A DNA stretch of 64,000 nt from UA16 sp905478895. Its GTDB lineage: Bacteria; Bacteroidota; Bacteroidia; Flavobacteriales_D; Sanyastnellaceae. Where the stretch lies: positions 62,001-126,000 of the forward strand of contig CALSQO010000002.1 in assembly GCA_943788495.1 (NCBI GenBank), written 5' to 3'. Of this stretch, positions 53,069 to 62,949 are shown piece after piece (the stretch's first letter is position 1; every line of letters starts with the position of its first letter). The notes under the pieces were generated by a model, which saw only the letters and a program-made list of their open reading frames with translations, did not search any database and was not told the origin of the DNA. The translations under genes were made by a program, and so were the position numbers.

Positions 53069-54292
53069 ATGAGTCGCCTTTTAAGTTCATTTGCAATCCT
53101 TCTTACCTTGGCTTTTGCCGGAGGAAACTCAGGGCTTTTGGCACAGAACCATGGCGCAGGCACCCACGACGCTGAGCATGCGCACACCGAAGATGCGGAG
53201 CATGACCACGCGGAGCACGGGCACGCCGAAAATCATGCGCACACCGAAGATGCGGAGCATGACCACGCTGAAGATCATACGCACTCGGAAGAGTTCGTCG
53301 CAGGAGAGTTCATCATTCACCACATTGCTGACGCGCATGACATTCACTTGTTTGGTGATGTGCATATCCCGCTTCCTGTTCTTCTTTTCATCGAAGGCGA
53401 AGGCCTTCAGGTGTTCATGAGTAGTGCATTTGAGGGTCACGGCCATGGAGACAAGCACTATGCATGTGATGAAGGCATCGACTATACCATGCACGCTGAA
53501 GACACGGTGCTGGAAAATGATGTTGCTGTGGTATCCGGTGGAATTTCTGCACAACGCGAAGGCCAGCAGCTCACGGTGTACGATTTTTCAATCACCAAGT
53601 CTGTCTTTGGTATGTTGTTCATTTTGAGCATGATGCTTTGGATGTTCATCAGCATTGCAGGCTCGTACAAGAAGAACCCCGGCAAAGCGCCCAAAGGAAT
53701 GGCCAACGCATTGGAGCCTTTGATTCTTTTTATTCGGGATGAGATTGCGAAGCCGTCCATTGGAGACAAAGCCGATAAGTTTATGCCGTTCCTACTTACG
53801 GTATTCTTCTTCATTTTCTTCTGCAACCTCCTCGGTTTGGTTCCATTCTTGGGCGGATTCAATATTACGGGTACGATTGGCGTGACCGTGGTATTGGCGA
53901 CACTGGTGTTCTTGCTGACGAATTTCAATGGGAACAAGCATTATTGGGGTCACTTATTTTGGCCTCCTGGGGTGCCGTTGCCGGTGAAGTTTATCTTGGT
54001 TCCAATTGAGGTATTTGGGATTATTATGAAGCCAGCTGTATTGATGATTCGTCTCACAGCGAACATCTCAGCAGGGCACATCATCATCCTCGCCTTTACG
54101 AGTTTGATCTTTATTTTCGGTGACGGTGGCACAGCCATTGCCTCCGGATCGGGCATGGGGATTTTCTCCACCGCCTTTATGATATTCATGTATTTTCTGG
54201 AGTTGTTGGTGGCTTTCCTCCAAGCCTTTGTATTCACGCTGCTCGCAGCGATTTACTTTGGAGACGCCACGCACGACCCCGCCCACCATTGA
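53069..54292 (+). CDS. atpB: F-type ATP synthase subunit a
   Basis: This is the proton-channel subunit of Fo. From ATG 53069 it has 407 residues, with a cleavable signal (MSRLLSSFAILLTLAFAGG...LLAQ) and a long periplasmic N-terminal region, as in other Bacteroidota. The region at about 28-75 is His/Asp/Glu-rich and made of a duplicated 19-residue unit. The five C-terminal helices include MIRLTANISAGH with the essential Arg. The ORF extends to 53003 but the signal peptide sets the start. Confidence 0.93.
   Translation: MSRLLSSFAILLTLAFAGGNSGLLAQNHGAGTHDAEHAHTEDAEHDHAEHGHAENHAHTEDAEHDHAEDHTHSEEFVAGEFIIHHIADAHDIHLFGDVHIPLPVLLFIEGEGLQVFMSSAFEGHGHGDKHYACDEGIDYTMHAEDTVLENDVAVVSGGISAQREGQQLTVYDFSITKSVFGMLFILSMMLWMFISIAGSYKKNPGKAPKGMANALEPLILFIRDEIAKPSIGDKADKFMPFLLTVFFFIFFCNLLGLVPFLGGFNITGTIGVTVVLATLVFLLTNFNGNKHYWGHLFWPPGVPLPVKFILVPIEVFGIIMKPAVLMIRLTANISAGHIIILAFTSLIFIFGDGGTAIASGSGMGIFSTAFMIFMYFLELLVAFLQAFVFTLLAAIYFGDATHDPAHH
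53177..53268 (+). repeat. Exact 35-bp direct repeat with 57-bp period in atpB
   Basis: The copies at 53177-53211 and 53234-53268 are identical. The 57-base period equals 19 codons, so the His-rich segment HAHTEDAEHDHAE is duplicated in frame. Confidence 0.85.
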
Positions 54293-54324
54293 GTTAAAAT
54301 CCATCCACAATAAAAACCAACGTT

Positions 54325-54570
54325 ATGGAATTGTTGAGCATTCTTTTTGAAATCGGAGTAGGCCAAGGTCTCGCAGGACTTGGAGCAGGAGCAGCAGCTA
54401 TCGGAGCAGGTATTGGTGTAGGACGCATTGGCGGTTCTGCACTTGAAGCCATGGCACGACAGCCTGAGGCAATGAGTGATTTGCGTTCGAACATGATTGT
54501 TGCAGCCGCCCTTGTAGAGGGAGTTGCCCTGTTCGGCATCATCATCTGCTTGCTCGTAGCCCTCGGATAA
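54325..54570 (+). CDS. atpE: F-type ATP synthase subunit c
   Basis: This is an 81-residue hairpin of two helices forming the rotor ring. The glycine-rich first helix is GLGAGAAAIGAGIGVGRIGG and the loop is ARQPE. The ion-carrying Glu is E65 in ALVEGVALFG. The Ser/Thr and Tyr partners of the sodium motif are absent, pointing to proton coupling. Confidence 0.95.
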   Translation: MELLSILFEIGVGQGLAGLGAGAAAIGAGIGVGRIGGSALEAMARQPEAMSDLRSNMIVAAALVEGVALFGIIICLLVALG

Positions 54571-54577
54571 TCCAGTT

Positions 54578-55075
54578 ATGGGAGCGCTACTAACACCGGC
54601 CTTAGGGACCGTAGTTTGGGCATCCATTGCATTCCTTGCAGTGCTTTTTATGCTCCGGCGTTTCGCTTGGGGACCCATTTTAGCTGCCTTAAATGATCGC
54701 GAGCAATCCATTGCTGGAGCGCTCAATGAGGCAGATCGGGTCCGTAAGGAAATGGAGGAGTTGTCAGCGAGCAACGAAAACCAATTGAAAGAGGCCCGTG
54801 CCGAACGCGACAAAATGATGCGCGAAGCACGAGAAATGGCTGACCAAATGGTTGCTGACGCAAAGAACAAAGCACGGGATGCTGCGGACAAAGAAATTGC
54901 CTCTGCAAAAGACGCAATCGCAGTGGAACGCAAAGCGGCCATTGCGGAATTGAAAGCAGAGGTGGGCAACTTGTCCCTGGAAATAGCCGAGCGATTGCTT
55001 CGCGAAAAATTGGAGTCGAATGACGAGCAGAAAGCGCTTGTGAATCGACTAATTGACGAATCTCCATTGAACTGA
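54578..55075 (+). CDS. atpF: F-type ATP synthase subunit b
   Basis: This is a 165-residue peripheral stalk subunit. One N-terminal TM helix (about 8-28) is followed by a charged coiled coil (ANENQLKEARAERDKMMREA-type) to the end. It lies 7 bases after atpE and 3 bases before atpH. Confidence 0.93.
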   Translation: MGALLTPALGTVVWASIAFLAVLFMLRRFAWGPILAALNDREQSIAGALNEADRVRKEMEELSASNENQLKEARAERDKMMREAREMADQMVADAKNKARDAADKEIASAKDAIAVERKAAIAELKAEVGNLSLEIAERLLREKLESNDEQKALVNRLIDESPLN

Positions 55076-55078
55076 TCC

Positions 55079-55636
55079 ATGTCAACACCACGTGCTGCCA
55101 TACGATATGCGAAATCGCTCTTTAGTCTTTCTGAAGAACGAGGCTCGATTGAGCACATGGAAGCGGATGTGCGGTTGCTTCATGACGCTATTTCTGGCTC
55201 GCATGAGTTGGAATTGCTGCTCAAGAGCCCTGTGGTGAAAGCCGACACCAAAGAGAAAATTTTGGTGCGCATTCTCGACAACAAGATCAGCGACTTGTCT
55301 TTGGAATTTGTGAAGATTTTGGTTCGCAAAGGACGAGAGTCCATCCTGCCGGCCATCATTGAAGAAACCTTGGGTTTGGTGCGAAACCGTAAGAATGTGC
55401 GTCTTGCAGAAGTCAAGACGGCTGTTCCTATGGACGATGCGTTGCGCGAGCGCGTGTCCAAAGCACTCAAACATTTGCACGACGGCAATGTCGAATTGCA
55501 AGAGACAGTGGATCCCTCATTGGTAGGAGGTTTTCAATTGCTCATGGACAACCGCATGATTGATGCGAGCATCAAGCGAGAAATTGAACTCTTGCGCCGT
55601 CATATTACCGATCACGATTACGAACCGGAATTTTAA
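55079..55636 (+). CDS. atpH: F-type ATP synthase subunit delta
   Basis: This 185-residue subunit links the b stalk to the alpha/beta head. The N-terminal helical bundle starts RAAIRYAKSLFSLSEERG. The C-terminal signature VDPSLVGGFQLLMDNRMIDASIKR is intact. It is normal length. Confidence 0.93.
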   Translation: MSTPRAAIRYAKSLFSLSEERGSIEHMEADVRLLHDAISGSHELELLLKSPVVKADTKEKILVRILDNKISDLSLEFVKILVRKGRESILPAIIEETLGLVRNRKNVRLAEVKTAVPMDDALRERVSKALKHLHDGNVELQETVDPSLVGGFQLLMDNRMIDASIKREIELLRRHITDHDYEPEF

Positions 55637-55669
55637 ACCGGTCAAAGAAACCGAACACCAGCCGAAATC

Positions 55670-57247
55670 ATGGCAGAAATCAATCCAGCAGAAGTCTCCT
55701 CCATTTTACGTGAGCAGCTAGCAGGCGTCAAGTCCGCAGCGGAATTGGAAGAAGTGGGAACCGTCCTCCAAGTCGGAGATGGCATTGCGCGCATCTACGG
55801 TTTGAGCAATGTAGAATCAGGAGAGCTGATCGAATTCGAAAATGGCGTGCGTGGCATCGCGCTCAACCTCGAAGAAGACAACGTAGGTGCCGTTTTGTTA
55901 GCGCCTTCTGGTGACCTCAAGGAAGGTTCATCTGTGAAGCGAACAGGACGAATCGCATCCATCAAGGCCGGTGAAGGCATGCTCGGACGGGTGGTCAACA
56001 CCCTCGGCGAGCCAATCGATGGCAAAGGACCTATTCAAGGCGACTTGTACGAAATGCCATTGGAGCGAAAAGCGCCTGGTGTGATTTACCGTCAGCCTGT
56101 AAGCGAGCCATTGCAAACAGGAATCAAAGCAATTGATGCGATGATTCCAATTGGGCGTGGACAACGTGAGTTGATCATTGGCGATCGCCAGACCGGTAAG
56201 ACCACGGTGGCTATTGACACGATCATCAACCAACGCGAATTTTACGAAGCAGGCGAACCCGTGTTTTGTATTTATGTCGCAGTAGGGCAGAAAGGCTCTA
56301 CCGTTGCCGGAATTGTGAAGATGTTGGAGGAGAATGGCGCTATGCCATATACAGTGGTGGTAGCGGCGACAGCTTCCGACCCGGCTCCGCTTCAGTTTTA
56401 TGCTCCTTTTACAGGTGCTGCAATCGGCGAGTATTTCCGAGACACGGGACGAGCGGCCTTGGTTGTATATGATGACTTGTCAAAGCAAGCCGTAGCATAC
56501 CGCGAGGTTTCATTGCTGTTGCGTCGTCCTCCAGGACGTGAGGCGTATCCAGGGGATGTATTTTACCTCCACAGCCGCCTCCTCGAGCGTGCGGCGAAAG
56601 TCATCAGTGAGCAAGGAATTGCTTCTCAAATGAATGACTTGCCTGAATCGCTCAAAGAGAAGGTGAAAGGCGGAGGATCATTGACAGCCCTCCCAATCAT
56701 TGAGACACAAGCGGGAGACGTTTCGGCGTATATCCCAACCAATGTGATTTCCATCACAGACGGCCAAATCTTTTTGGAGTCAAATCTTTTCTTGAGTGGA
56801 ATTCGACCTGCGATCAATGTGGGAATCTCGGTAAGCCGTGTTGGTGGTAATGCCCAGATCAAATCCATGAAGAAGGTGTCAGGTACATTGAAGCTGGACC
56901 AAGCGCAATACCGAGAGCTTGAGGCATTTGCCAAATTTGGATCGGATTTGGATGATGCGACCAAGGCAGTTCTCGACAAAGGAGAGCGCAACGTGGAGAT
57001 TTTGAAGCAAAATCTGAACAGCCCAATGCGTGTAGAGGATCAAATTGCGATCATTTATTGCGGGGTTGAAGGGTTGCTCAAAGCCGTTCCCGTCAATCGG
57101 GTTCAGGAATTCGAGTCAGCGTTCATCGATTATATGCGCAGCAAGCACGGTGACACGATGGATCAACTCAAGAACGGCAAGTATGGAGATGAGCAAAAGC
57201 AAGTCTTGACGGCCGCAGCGAAAGAATTGACCGCCCAATACGCTTAA
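55670..57247 (+). CDS. atpA: F-type ATP synthase subunit alpha
   Basis: This is a 525-residue non-catalytic nucleotide-binding subunit of F1. Walker A GDRQTGKTTVA is near residue 170 and Walker B LVVYDDLSKQA near 265. The alpha signature PAINVGISVSRVGG is near 380. It is full length and lies in the operon order a-c-b-delta-alpha-gamma. Confidence 0.97.
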   Translation: MAEINPAEVSSILREQLAGVKSAAELEEVGTVLQVGDGIARIYGLSNVESGELIEFENGVRGIALNLEEDNVGAVLLAPSGDLKEGSSVKRTGRIASIKAGEGMLGRVVNTLGEPIDGKGPIQGDLYEMPLERKAPGVIYRQPVSEPLQTGIKAIDAMIPIGRGQRELIIGDRQTGKTTVAIDTIINQREFYEAGEPVFCIYVAVGQKGSTVAGIVKMLEENGAMPYTVVVAATASDPAPLQFYAPFTGAAIGEYFRDTGRAALVVYDDLSKQAVAYREVSLLLRRPPGREAYPGDVFYLHSRLLERAAKVISEQGIASQMNDLPESLKEKVKGGGSLTALPIIETQAGDVSAYIPTNVISITDGQIFLESNLFLSGIRPAINVGISVSRVGGNAQIKSMKKVSGTLKLDQAQYRELEAFAKFGSDLDDATKAVLDKGERNVEILKQNLNSPMRVEDQIAIIYCGVEGLLKAVPVNRVQEFESAFIDYMRSKHGDTMDQLKNGKYGDEQKQVLTAAAKELTAQYA

Positions 57248-57251
57248 TCCC

Positions 57252-58133
57252 ATGGCTGGAGGACTCAAAGAGGTAAGGGAGCGAATAGCATCGGTGCAAA
57301 ACACCATGCAAATCACGTCAGCCATGAAGATGGTTGCCGCCGCGAAATTGCGTCGCGCACAGGACGCGATTACGCGCATGCGCCCTTATGCTGAAAAACT
57401 CCAGGTGGTGTTGTCCAACGTGAGCGGATCCTTGGATTCAGGTGAAGGGGTGTTCTCAACGAAACGAGAGACCAAGCGCATACTGTACGTAGCGATTACC
57501 TCGAACAGGGGGCTTTGCGGGGGATTCAACAACAACATCATGAAGGCCATCCGCCAGGAAATGGCACAGACGGATGCGGAGTGCCACGTGTTGCCTTTGG
57601 GAAAAAAGGCCAACGACGCGTACAAGAAGCTTCCCGAACTCAATCCGGTGGGATTTGAGGACGATGCTTGGCAGATTTTTGACGACTTGAATTTTGACCG
57701 AGCGCAAATCGTAGCCGAACATATTATGGCGCAATTTGAAGGGGGCCAGTACGACGAAGTCAAGATGGTGTACAATCGTTTCGTCAATGCTGCTGTCCAG
57801 GTTGCGACGGTAGAGAATTACCTGCCTTTGGAGGCGTCGGAAGAGGCTGTGGATGCTGCACCAAGTAACGATACGGATTATATTTTTGAGCCGTCTCAAG
57901 ATGAGATCGTGGAACGAATCATTCCGAATTCCTTGAAGGTTCAGCTTTACAAAGGCTTGCTCGACAGCCACGCCTCCGAGCATGGCGCTCGGATGACCGC
58001 GATGCACCAAGCCACAGAAAATGCCGGTGAGTTGTTGCGGGATCTACGGATTTCATATAACAAGGCACGTCAGGCGGCCATCACTACGGAGATCCTCGAG
58101 ATCGTTGCAGGGTCAGAGGCGCTTGATTCGTAA
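57252..58133 (+). CDS. atpG: F-type ATP synthase subunit gamma
   Basis: This is the 293-residue central rotor shaft. The N-terminal KEVRERIASVQNTMQITSAMKMVAAAKLRRAQ and C-terminal MTAMHQATENAGELLRDL...NKARQAAITTEILEIV helices form the coiled coil. It is the last gene of the operon. The beta and epsilon genes (atpDC) are elsewhere, as usual in Bacteroidota. Confidence 0.96.
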   Translation: MAGGLKEVRERIASVQNTMQITSAMKMVAAAKLRRAQDAITRMRPYAEKLQVVLSNVSGSLDSGEGVFSTKRETKRILYVAITSNRGLCGGFNNNIMKAIRQEMAQTDAECHVLPLGKKANDAYKKLPELNPVGFEDDAWQIFDDLNFDRAQIVAEHIMAQFEGGQYDEVKMVYNRFVNAAVQVATVENYLPLEASEEAVDAAPSNDTDYIFEPSQDEIVERIIPNSLKVQLYKGLLDSHASEHGARMTAMHQATENAGELLRDLRISYNKARQAAITTEILEIVAGSEALDS

Positions 58134-58141
58134 AGAATCGT

Positions 58142-58157
58142 TGGCACAACCTTTGCT
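58142..58157 (+). promoter_or_regulatory. Sigma-54 (RpoN)-type promoter
   Basis: TGGCACAACCTTTGCT fits the -24/-12 consensus TGGCAC-N5-TTGCW, with GG and GC exactly 10 bases apart. It sits in the 52-base gap between atpG and the sensor kinase. It would start transcription about 12 bases after the GC, upstream of ATG 58186. Confidence 0.6.
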
Positions 58158-58164
58158 TTTCGTG

Positions 58165-58185
58165 GAGTCGATGTAGATTCGACTC
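58165..58185 (+). promoter_or_regulatory. Inverted repeat abutting the sensor kinase start codon
   Basis: GAGTCGA-n7-TCGACTC is a perfect 7-bp inverted repeat. It ends at the base before ATG 58186 and spans the predicted sigma-54 start site. It could be an operator or an mRNA hairpin that masks the start. Confidence 0.5.
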
Positions 58186-59613
58186 ATGGGATTTCAAACC
58201 CGCATATTGCTTTCCATGTTGTTGGTCATCGTTTTATCGCTGACCGGCACAATGTTCGTTGCTTGGCAATTTGCCAACAACCAAGAAGAGGCGTACAATG
58301 CGCAACGCCTGACCCGGAAGGAGTCATCGGTGCAGCGCAGCTTGGAGTACACACTGAACAGACTTCCTTACTCCCTGACGACAGTGGAGATCCCTCGTAT
58401 ATTCTCGGATCGAATTTGTGAATTGGCGGATGTTCACGGAATGGACATTGCGCTCTATGATCCGAGCGGGTCTCTTTTGACACAATCAACTTTGATGCAA
58501 GGAGATGGTGCAGCCATTCAATTGAATCAGGACCTGTTGGGTGCGTTGGAGGGTTCGTCGGACCGTGTGAAAGGGATGGATTTCGGACCTTACATCAATG
58601 TTTACTGGAATGTGGAGGATGGCAGGGCCAACACCATTGGAATTGCCGGGGTGCGTTACGAAAAGAGGACGTTGGAAGAAGGAGATTTTAGAGCGTTTTG
58701 GAGCCAATTGGCTCCACTCTATGTTGTATTGCTCATTGGTGCCGCCCTGATCGCTGCGCTGCTTTCGAGTGGTCTTGTTCGGAACTTAAGGATGATCAGT
58801 TCCCGCATGCGGGAACTGAATCCTGGGAGTAAACAATCGCCCATCGCGTACCACCGTCAAGACGCTATTGGTGAACTCGTAACGGAGTACAACACGCTGC
58901 TGGAGCAGTTGCACGAAGCAGTGGAAGCGCTCGCCAAACGGGAACGGGAAGGCGCATGGCGTATGATGGCGATGCAGGTGGCGCATGAAATTAAAAACCC
59001 CCTGACCCCAATCAAGCTAGGAGCGCAACAATTGGAGCGGGCGTGGAATGATGAAAAGCCGGATTTCGGAGAACGTTTGAAAAGGCATTGTGAGGTTGTT
59101 GTTCAGCAAATAGACGTGCTTGCAGAAATTGCTCAAGATTTTTCGGCCTTGGCAGCGATTGGTATGGATGCGTTGGAGCGGGTGGATGTATGCGAAGTTT
59201 TGCACGAGTCAGCGGCCATGTACCGTTCGAGCAACGCAAATATTACTTGGACCTTCGAGGGGCTTGACGGCGAGCATGAAATCCAAGCAACGCGATCGCA
59301 TTTGTTGCGGGTCTTTAATAATCTCATATCGAATGCAGTGGATGCAGTGAGCGAAGAGGAGAATCCGCGCATTTTGCTTTCCTTGTATCAGACCTCGTCG
59401 GAACTGGAAGTTGTGGTTGAAGACAATGGAGAAGGGATTCCGGAGGAGCGCCTCGAAAAGCTTTTTGAACCGCGTTTTACATCCAAAAGGAGTGGAACAG
59501 GGTTGGGATTGACCATTGCCAAGTCCATTGTTGACCAATTAGATGGTAGCATTGAGGTTTCCTCTGAACCCGGTGTTGGCGCAACATTCCGTGTATTTTT
59601 TACACGATACTGA
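58186..59613 (+). CDS. NtrY-like membrane sensor histidine kinase with HAMP domain
   Basis: This 475-residue sensor kinase has TM helices near 8-28 and 178-200, enclosing an ~150-residue periplasmic sensor. A HAMP domain is at about 200-250. H267 is in VAHEIKNPLTPIKLGAQQLE, the NtrY/NtrB-like dimerisation motif. The ATPase boxes are NLISNAVDAV, DNGEGIP and GTGLGLTIAKS. No response regulator is adjacent. The preceding sigma-54-type promoter suggests control by RpoN and an enhancer-binding partner encoded elsewhere. Confidence 0.9.
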   Translation: MGFQTRILLSMLLVIVLSLTGTMFVAWQFANNQEEAYNAQRLTRKESSVQRSLEYTLNRLPYSLTTVEIPRIFSDRICELADVHGMDIALYDPSGSLLTQSTLMQGDGAAIQLNQDLLGALEGSSDRVKGMDFGPYINVYWNVEDGRANTIGIAGVRYEKRTLEEGDFRAFWSQLAPLYVVLLIGAALIAALLSSGLVRNLRMISSRMRELNPGSKQSPIAYHRQDAIGELVTEYNTLLEQLHEAVEALAKREREGAWRMMAMQVAHEIKNPLTPIKLGAQQLERAWNDEKPDFGERLKRHCEVVVQQIDVLAEIAQDFSALAAIGMDALERVDVCEVLHESAAMYRSSNANITWTFEGLDGEHEIQATRSHLLRVFNNLISNAVDAVSEEENPRILLSLYQTSSELEVVVEDNGEGIPEERLEKLFEPRFTSKRSGTGLGLTIAKSIVDQLDGSIEVSSEPGVGATFRVFFTRY

Positions 59614-59751
59614 AGGTTATTAACCGCTGAGAAGGATAAGTTTCATCTAGATCTTGTGTCAGTTTTTTGCAATTTTTTGCACCTTACACGCTTCAGGGAC
59701 TCGAAACGATTGATTCCCAGTGATTTTCAAGTTCAATTAAAAACATTATAC

Positions 59752-62700
59752 ATGAGAGCAAGTATTCTTCTGATGTTGACTGTGCTGTTCGCAGGAACAG
59801 CTTGGTCACAAGGAAAGGTGACCGGAAAGGTCACCGATCGAGCCTCCGGTGAGGCGCTGCCAGGCGTGGCTGTTGTTGTATCAGGCTCCGGCAGCGGTGT
59901 CTTTACTGGAGCAGATGGCGCGTACTCGATTTCGGCCAATGCCGCGTCCGACAAATTGGTGTTCACTTTCATTGGATACGACAGTGAAACAATCGAAATC
60001 GGTGGTCAGGCATCCATTAATGTAGCCTTATCAGCAGGTGTTGACTTGGACGAGGTGGTCGTCACAGCACTGGGTGTTTCGCGGGAAAAGAAAGCCCTCG
60101 GGTATTCTGTTCAAGAGCTCGGAAATGAGGCTTTTACCGAAGCGAGATCTGAGAATGTTGTCAAGTCCATGACGGGTAAAATTGCCGGCGTGCAAGTCAC
60201 GTCAGGGACCGCGATCGGAAGCTCTTCGAAGATCATTCTTCGGGGTGCGAGCTCCATTACGGGCGACAACCAACCGTTGTTTGTTGTAGACGGTGTTCCC
60301 ATGGACAATGCAGACTACTCGAGCGGTAACCAACAACGTTCGGTTGGGGGTTATGATTATGGAAATGCAATGCAGGATATGAACCCAGATGACATTGAGT
60401 CAGTAACAGTACTGAAAGGTCCTGCCGCTGCTGCACTTGTATGGTTCTCGAGCATCCAATGGTGCCATTGTTATTACAACGAAGACGGGTAAAGGGCACC
60501 GAGCATCTGGGAAGAAAGGCTTGGGTGTGTCTGTAAGCAGCACAGTGGCTTTCAACGATGTGTTCATCTTGCCTGACTACCAGAACTCTTATGGAGGTGG
60601 TGCTGGAACAGATTGGATCAATCAAAATATGGTTGACAGCTTGGGCGAGACTCCGATTCCAGATTATGGATATGATGGGTCGTGGGGTCCAGCTTTGGAC
60701 GGAACCATGGTGCGCCACTGGGACAGTTGGTACGAAGAAGATGCTGATTTTGGCGAAGCACGTCCTTGGTCTGCTACCGATAGTGATGTTTCGGAATTCT
60801 TCCAAACCGGTGTCACGTACAGCAACAACTTTGCAATAACCGGCGCGAGCGAAACGAGCTCATTCCGAATGAGCTACACGAACCACAAGCAGACGGGTGT
60901 GTATGAGAATTCATCATTGGATCGGAACACATTGTCTTTTGCGGGCTCTTCTGACATCAGTGATAAGCTCTCTGCAAGCGTCAATATGAACTATGTTCAA
61001 AGCGTGGGCCAAGGCCGACCACTGACAGGTTATGGCGAATCAGTGATGAGCCAGTTTACCCAGTGGGGACAGCGTCAATTGAGCATGGATCGCATGCGTA
61101 ATTATGAAAACGCTGACGGTTCACAACGCACTTGGAATCGAAACAGCGTAACAGACCCGACCCCCCACTACTGGGACAACCCGTTTTGGGAGCGCTACAA
61201 AAACGTACAAGACGATCAGCGTGACCGTGTCTTCGGAAACATGACATTGAACTACAAGATCAATGACAATTTAAGTTTTATGGGACGTGCATTGACCGAC
61301 TTCTACACGGACCGACGTCAAGAGCGCATTGCTGTCGGAGGTGTTCGCGAGTCTTCTTACAGTGAGTACACGCGTCAGTTGCAAGAAACGAACCTCGACG
61401 GTTACTTGAACTTCAATAAGGAAATCAATTCTGACTTGAGCGTTGTTGGTTTTGTCGGAGTCAACCGTCGAATCCGTGACTACAAGCGATTGGGTGCTTA
61501 TACCCTCGGTGGATTGAACACTCCAGGCTTATATACCATTGAAAATGGTGGCGATGGCTATCAAATCAGTGACTATGAGGAAAGCAAGGTGATCAATTCG
61601 GTTTTGGCTTCAGCTAGTTTTGGATACCAAAACACATTGTTCATCGATGTAACGGGCCGAAATGACTGGAGCTCAACGCTCCCGGAGGCGAATAATAGCT
61701 ATTTCTACCCATCTGCAACAGCGAGCTATGTATTCAGCGAGTTGGTTGACGTTGAGGCATTGAGCTTTGGTAAGTTGCGTTTGGGATGGGCTCAAGTAGG
61801 CAATGACACAGGTCCTTACCAAACGGGCTTGACCTATGGTGTCAATCCAAACTTTGGCAGTGGCGGTTCTGCAACCGTCCCGAATTCTCAGAACAACCCC
61901 AATTTGCGGCCAGAGAAGACCACCAGTTTGGAGGTTGGAACAGAGATGAGCTTCTTCTTGGATCGATTGAGAATTGATGCGACCTACTACAGCAACATCA
62001 CAGAAGACTTGATTTTTAATGTTCCTGTTTCTGCTGCCTCTGGGTATACCAGCACAGTATTAAACGCGGGTAAAACCCAGAACAGAGGGATTGAGTTGGC
62101 AATCGCAGGTACGCCTGTTCAAACCGAAGACTTCCGATGGGACATCGGTGTGAACTTCGCCAAGAATGAAAACGAACTGTTGGAATTGGCGGATGGAATT
62201 GAGAACATCCGATACACATCACTCTTCGGAGTTACATTGGAGGCACGTCCAGGTCAGCCGCTCGGTACGTTCTACGGGTATGATTTCTTGTACGACGACG
62301 ATGGAAACAAACTTGTGGATGGCGATGGTTACTACCTGAGCACAGACGAGGTGGTTCCAATTGGAGACATCCTAGCGGACTTCACAGGTGGTGTGTACAC
62401 CGACCTCGCTTACAAGAACGTCTCGTTCAGCGCACTGGTGGACTTCCAGAAAGGAGGTTCTGTCCACAGCTATTCCAACCAATGGGGCAAATACTCAGGA
62501 ACGTTGGCAGAGACAGCAGAAGACGGCATTCGTGAGAATGGAGTTGTTGTTGAAGGAATGGTCGCTGAGCAAAACTCGGATGGCGACTGGATTTCCACAG
62601 GAAACGAGAATACCACTACGATTGGTGCACAGTCTCACTTCTTCTACAACCAGGGTTATATCATCCACGCTGCGGACCAGTACGATGCGAGTTTTGTCAA

Positions 62701-62929
62701 ACTTCGCGAGATGCGCCTGGACTACAACTTGCCTGAAAGCATGACGAGCGGCTTGCCATTTAGCAACATCAGCATTGGTGTTTATGGCCGCAACCTTGCA
62801 ATCTTGCATAAGAATGTACCACACATTGATCCAGAGGTAGCCACGTCGGCTTCCAATGTTCAAGGTTTCGAAGGTGGCCAGCTTCCTGCTGAGCGTACCA
62901 TCGGTTTCAACTTGAAGTTCAACCTCTGA
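59752..62929 (+). CDS. SusC/RagA-family TonB-dependent outer-membrane transporter (frame broken near 60443)
   Basis: The intended product is about 1058 residues. ATG 59752 starts a signal peptide ending GTAWSQ. A CarboxypepD_reg-like domain (GKVTGKVTDRASGEALPGV) is followed by the plug (DEVVVTALGVSREKKALGYSVQ) and a 22-strand barrel ending ERTIGFNLKFNL. As read, the plug frame ends at 60492 after GPAAAALVWFSS. The expected GPAAAALYGSRASNGAIVIT continues one frame over. One surplus T in GCACTTGTATGG explains it. With the downstream SusD-like lipoprotein it would import a glycan or peptide, but the substrate is unknown. Confidence 0.88.
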
Positions 62930-62949
62930 TTGTCCACCTTTAAAAAATC

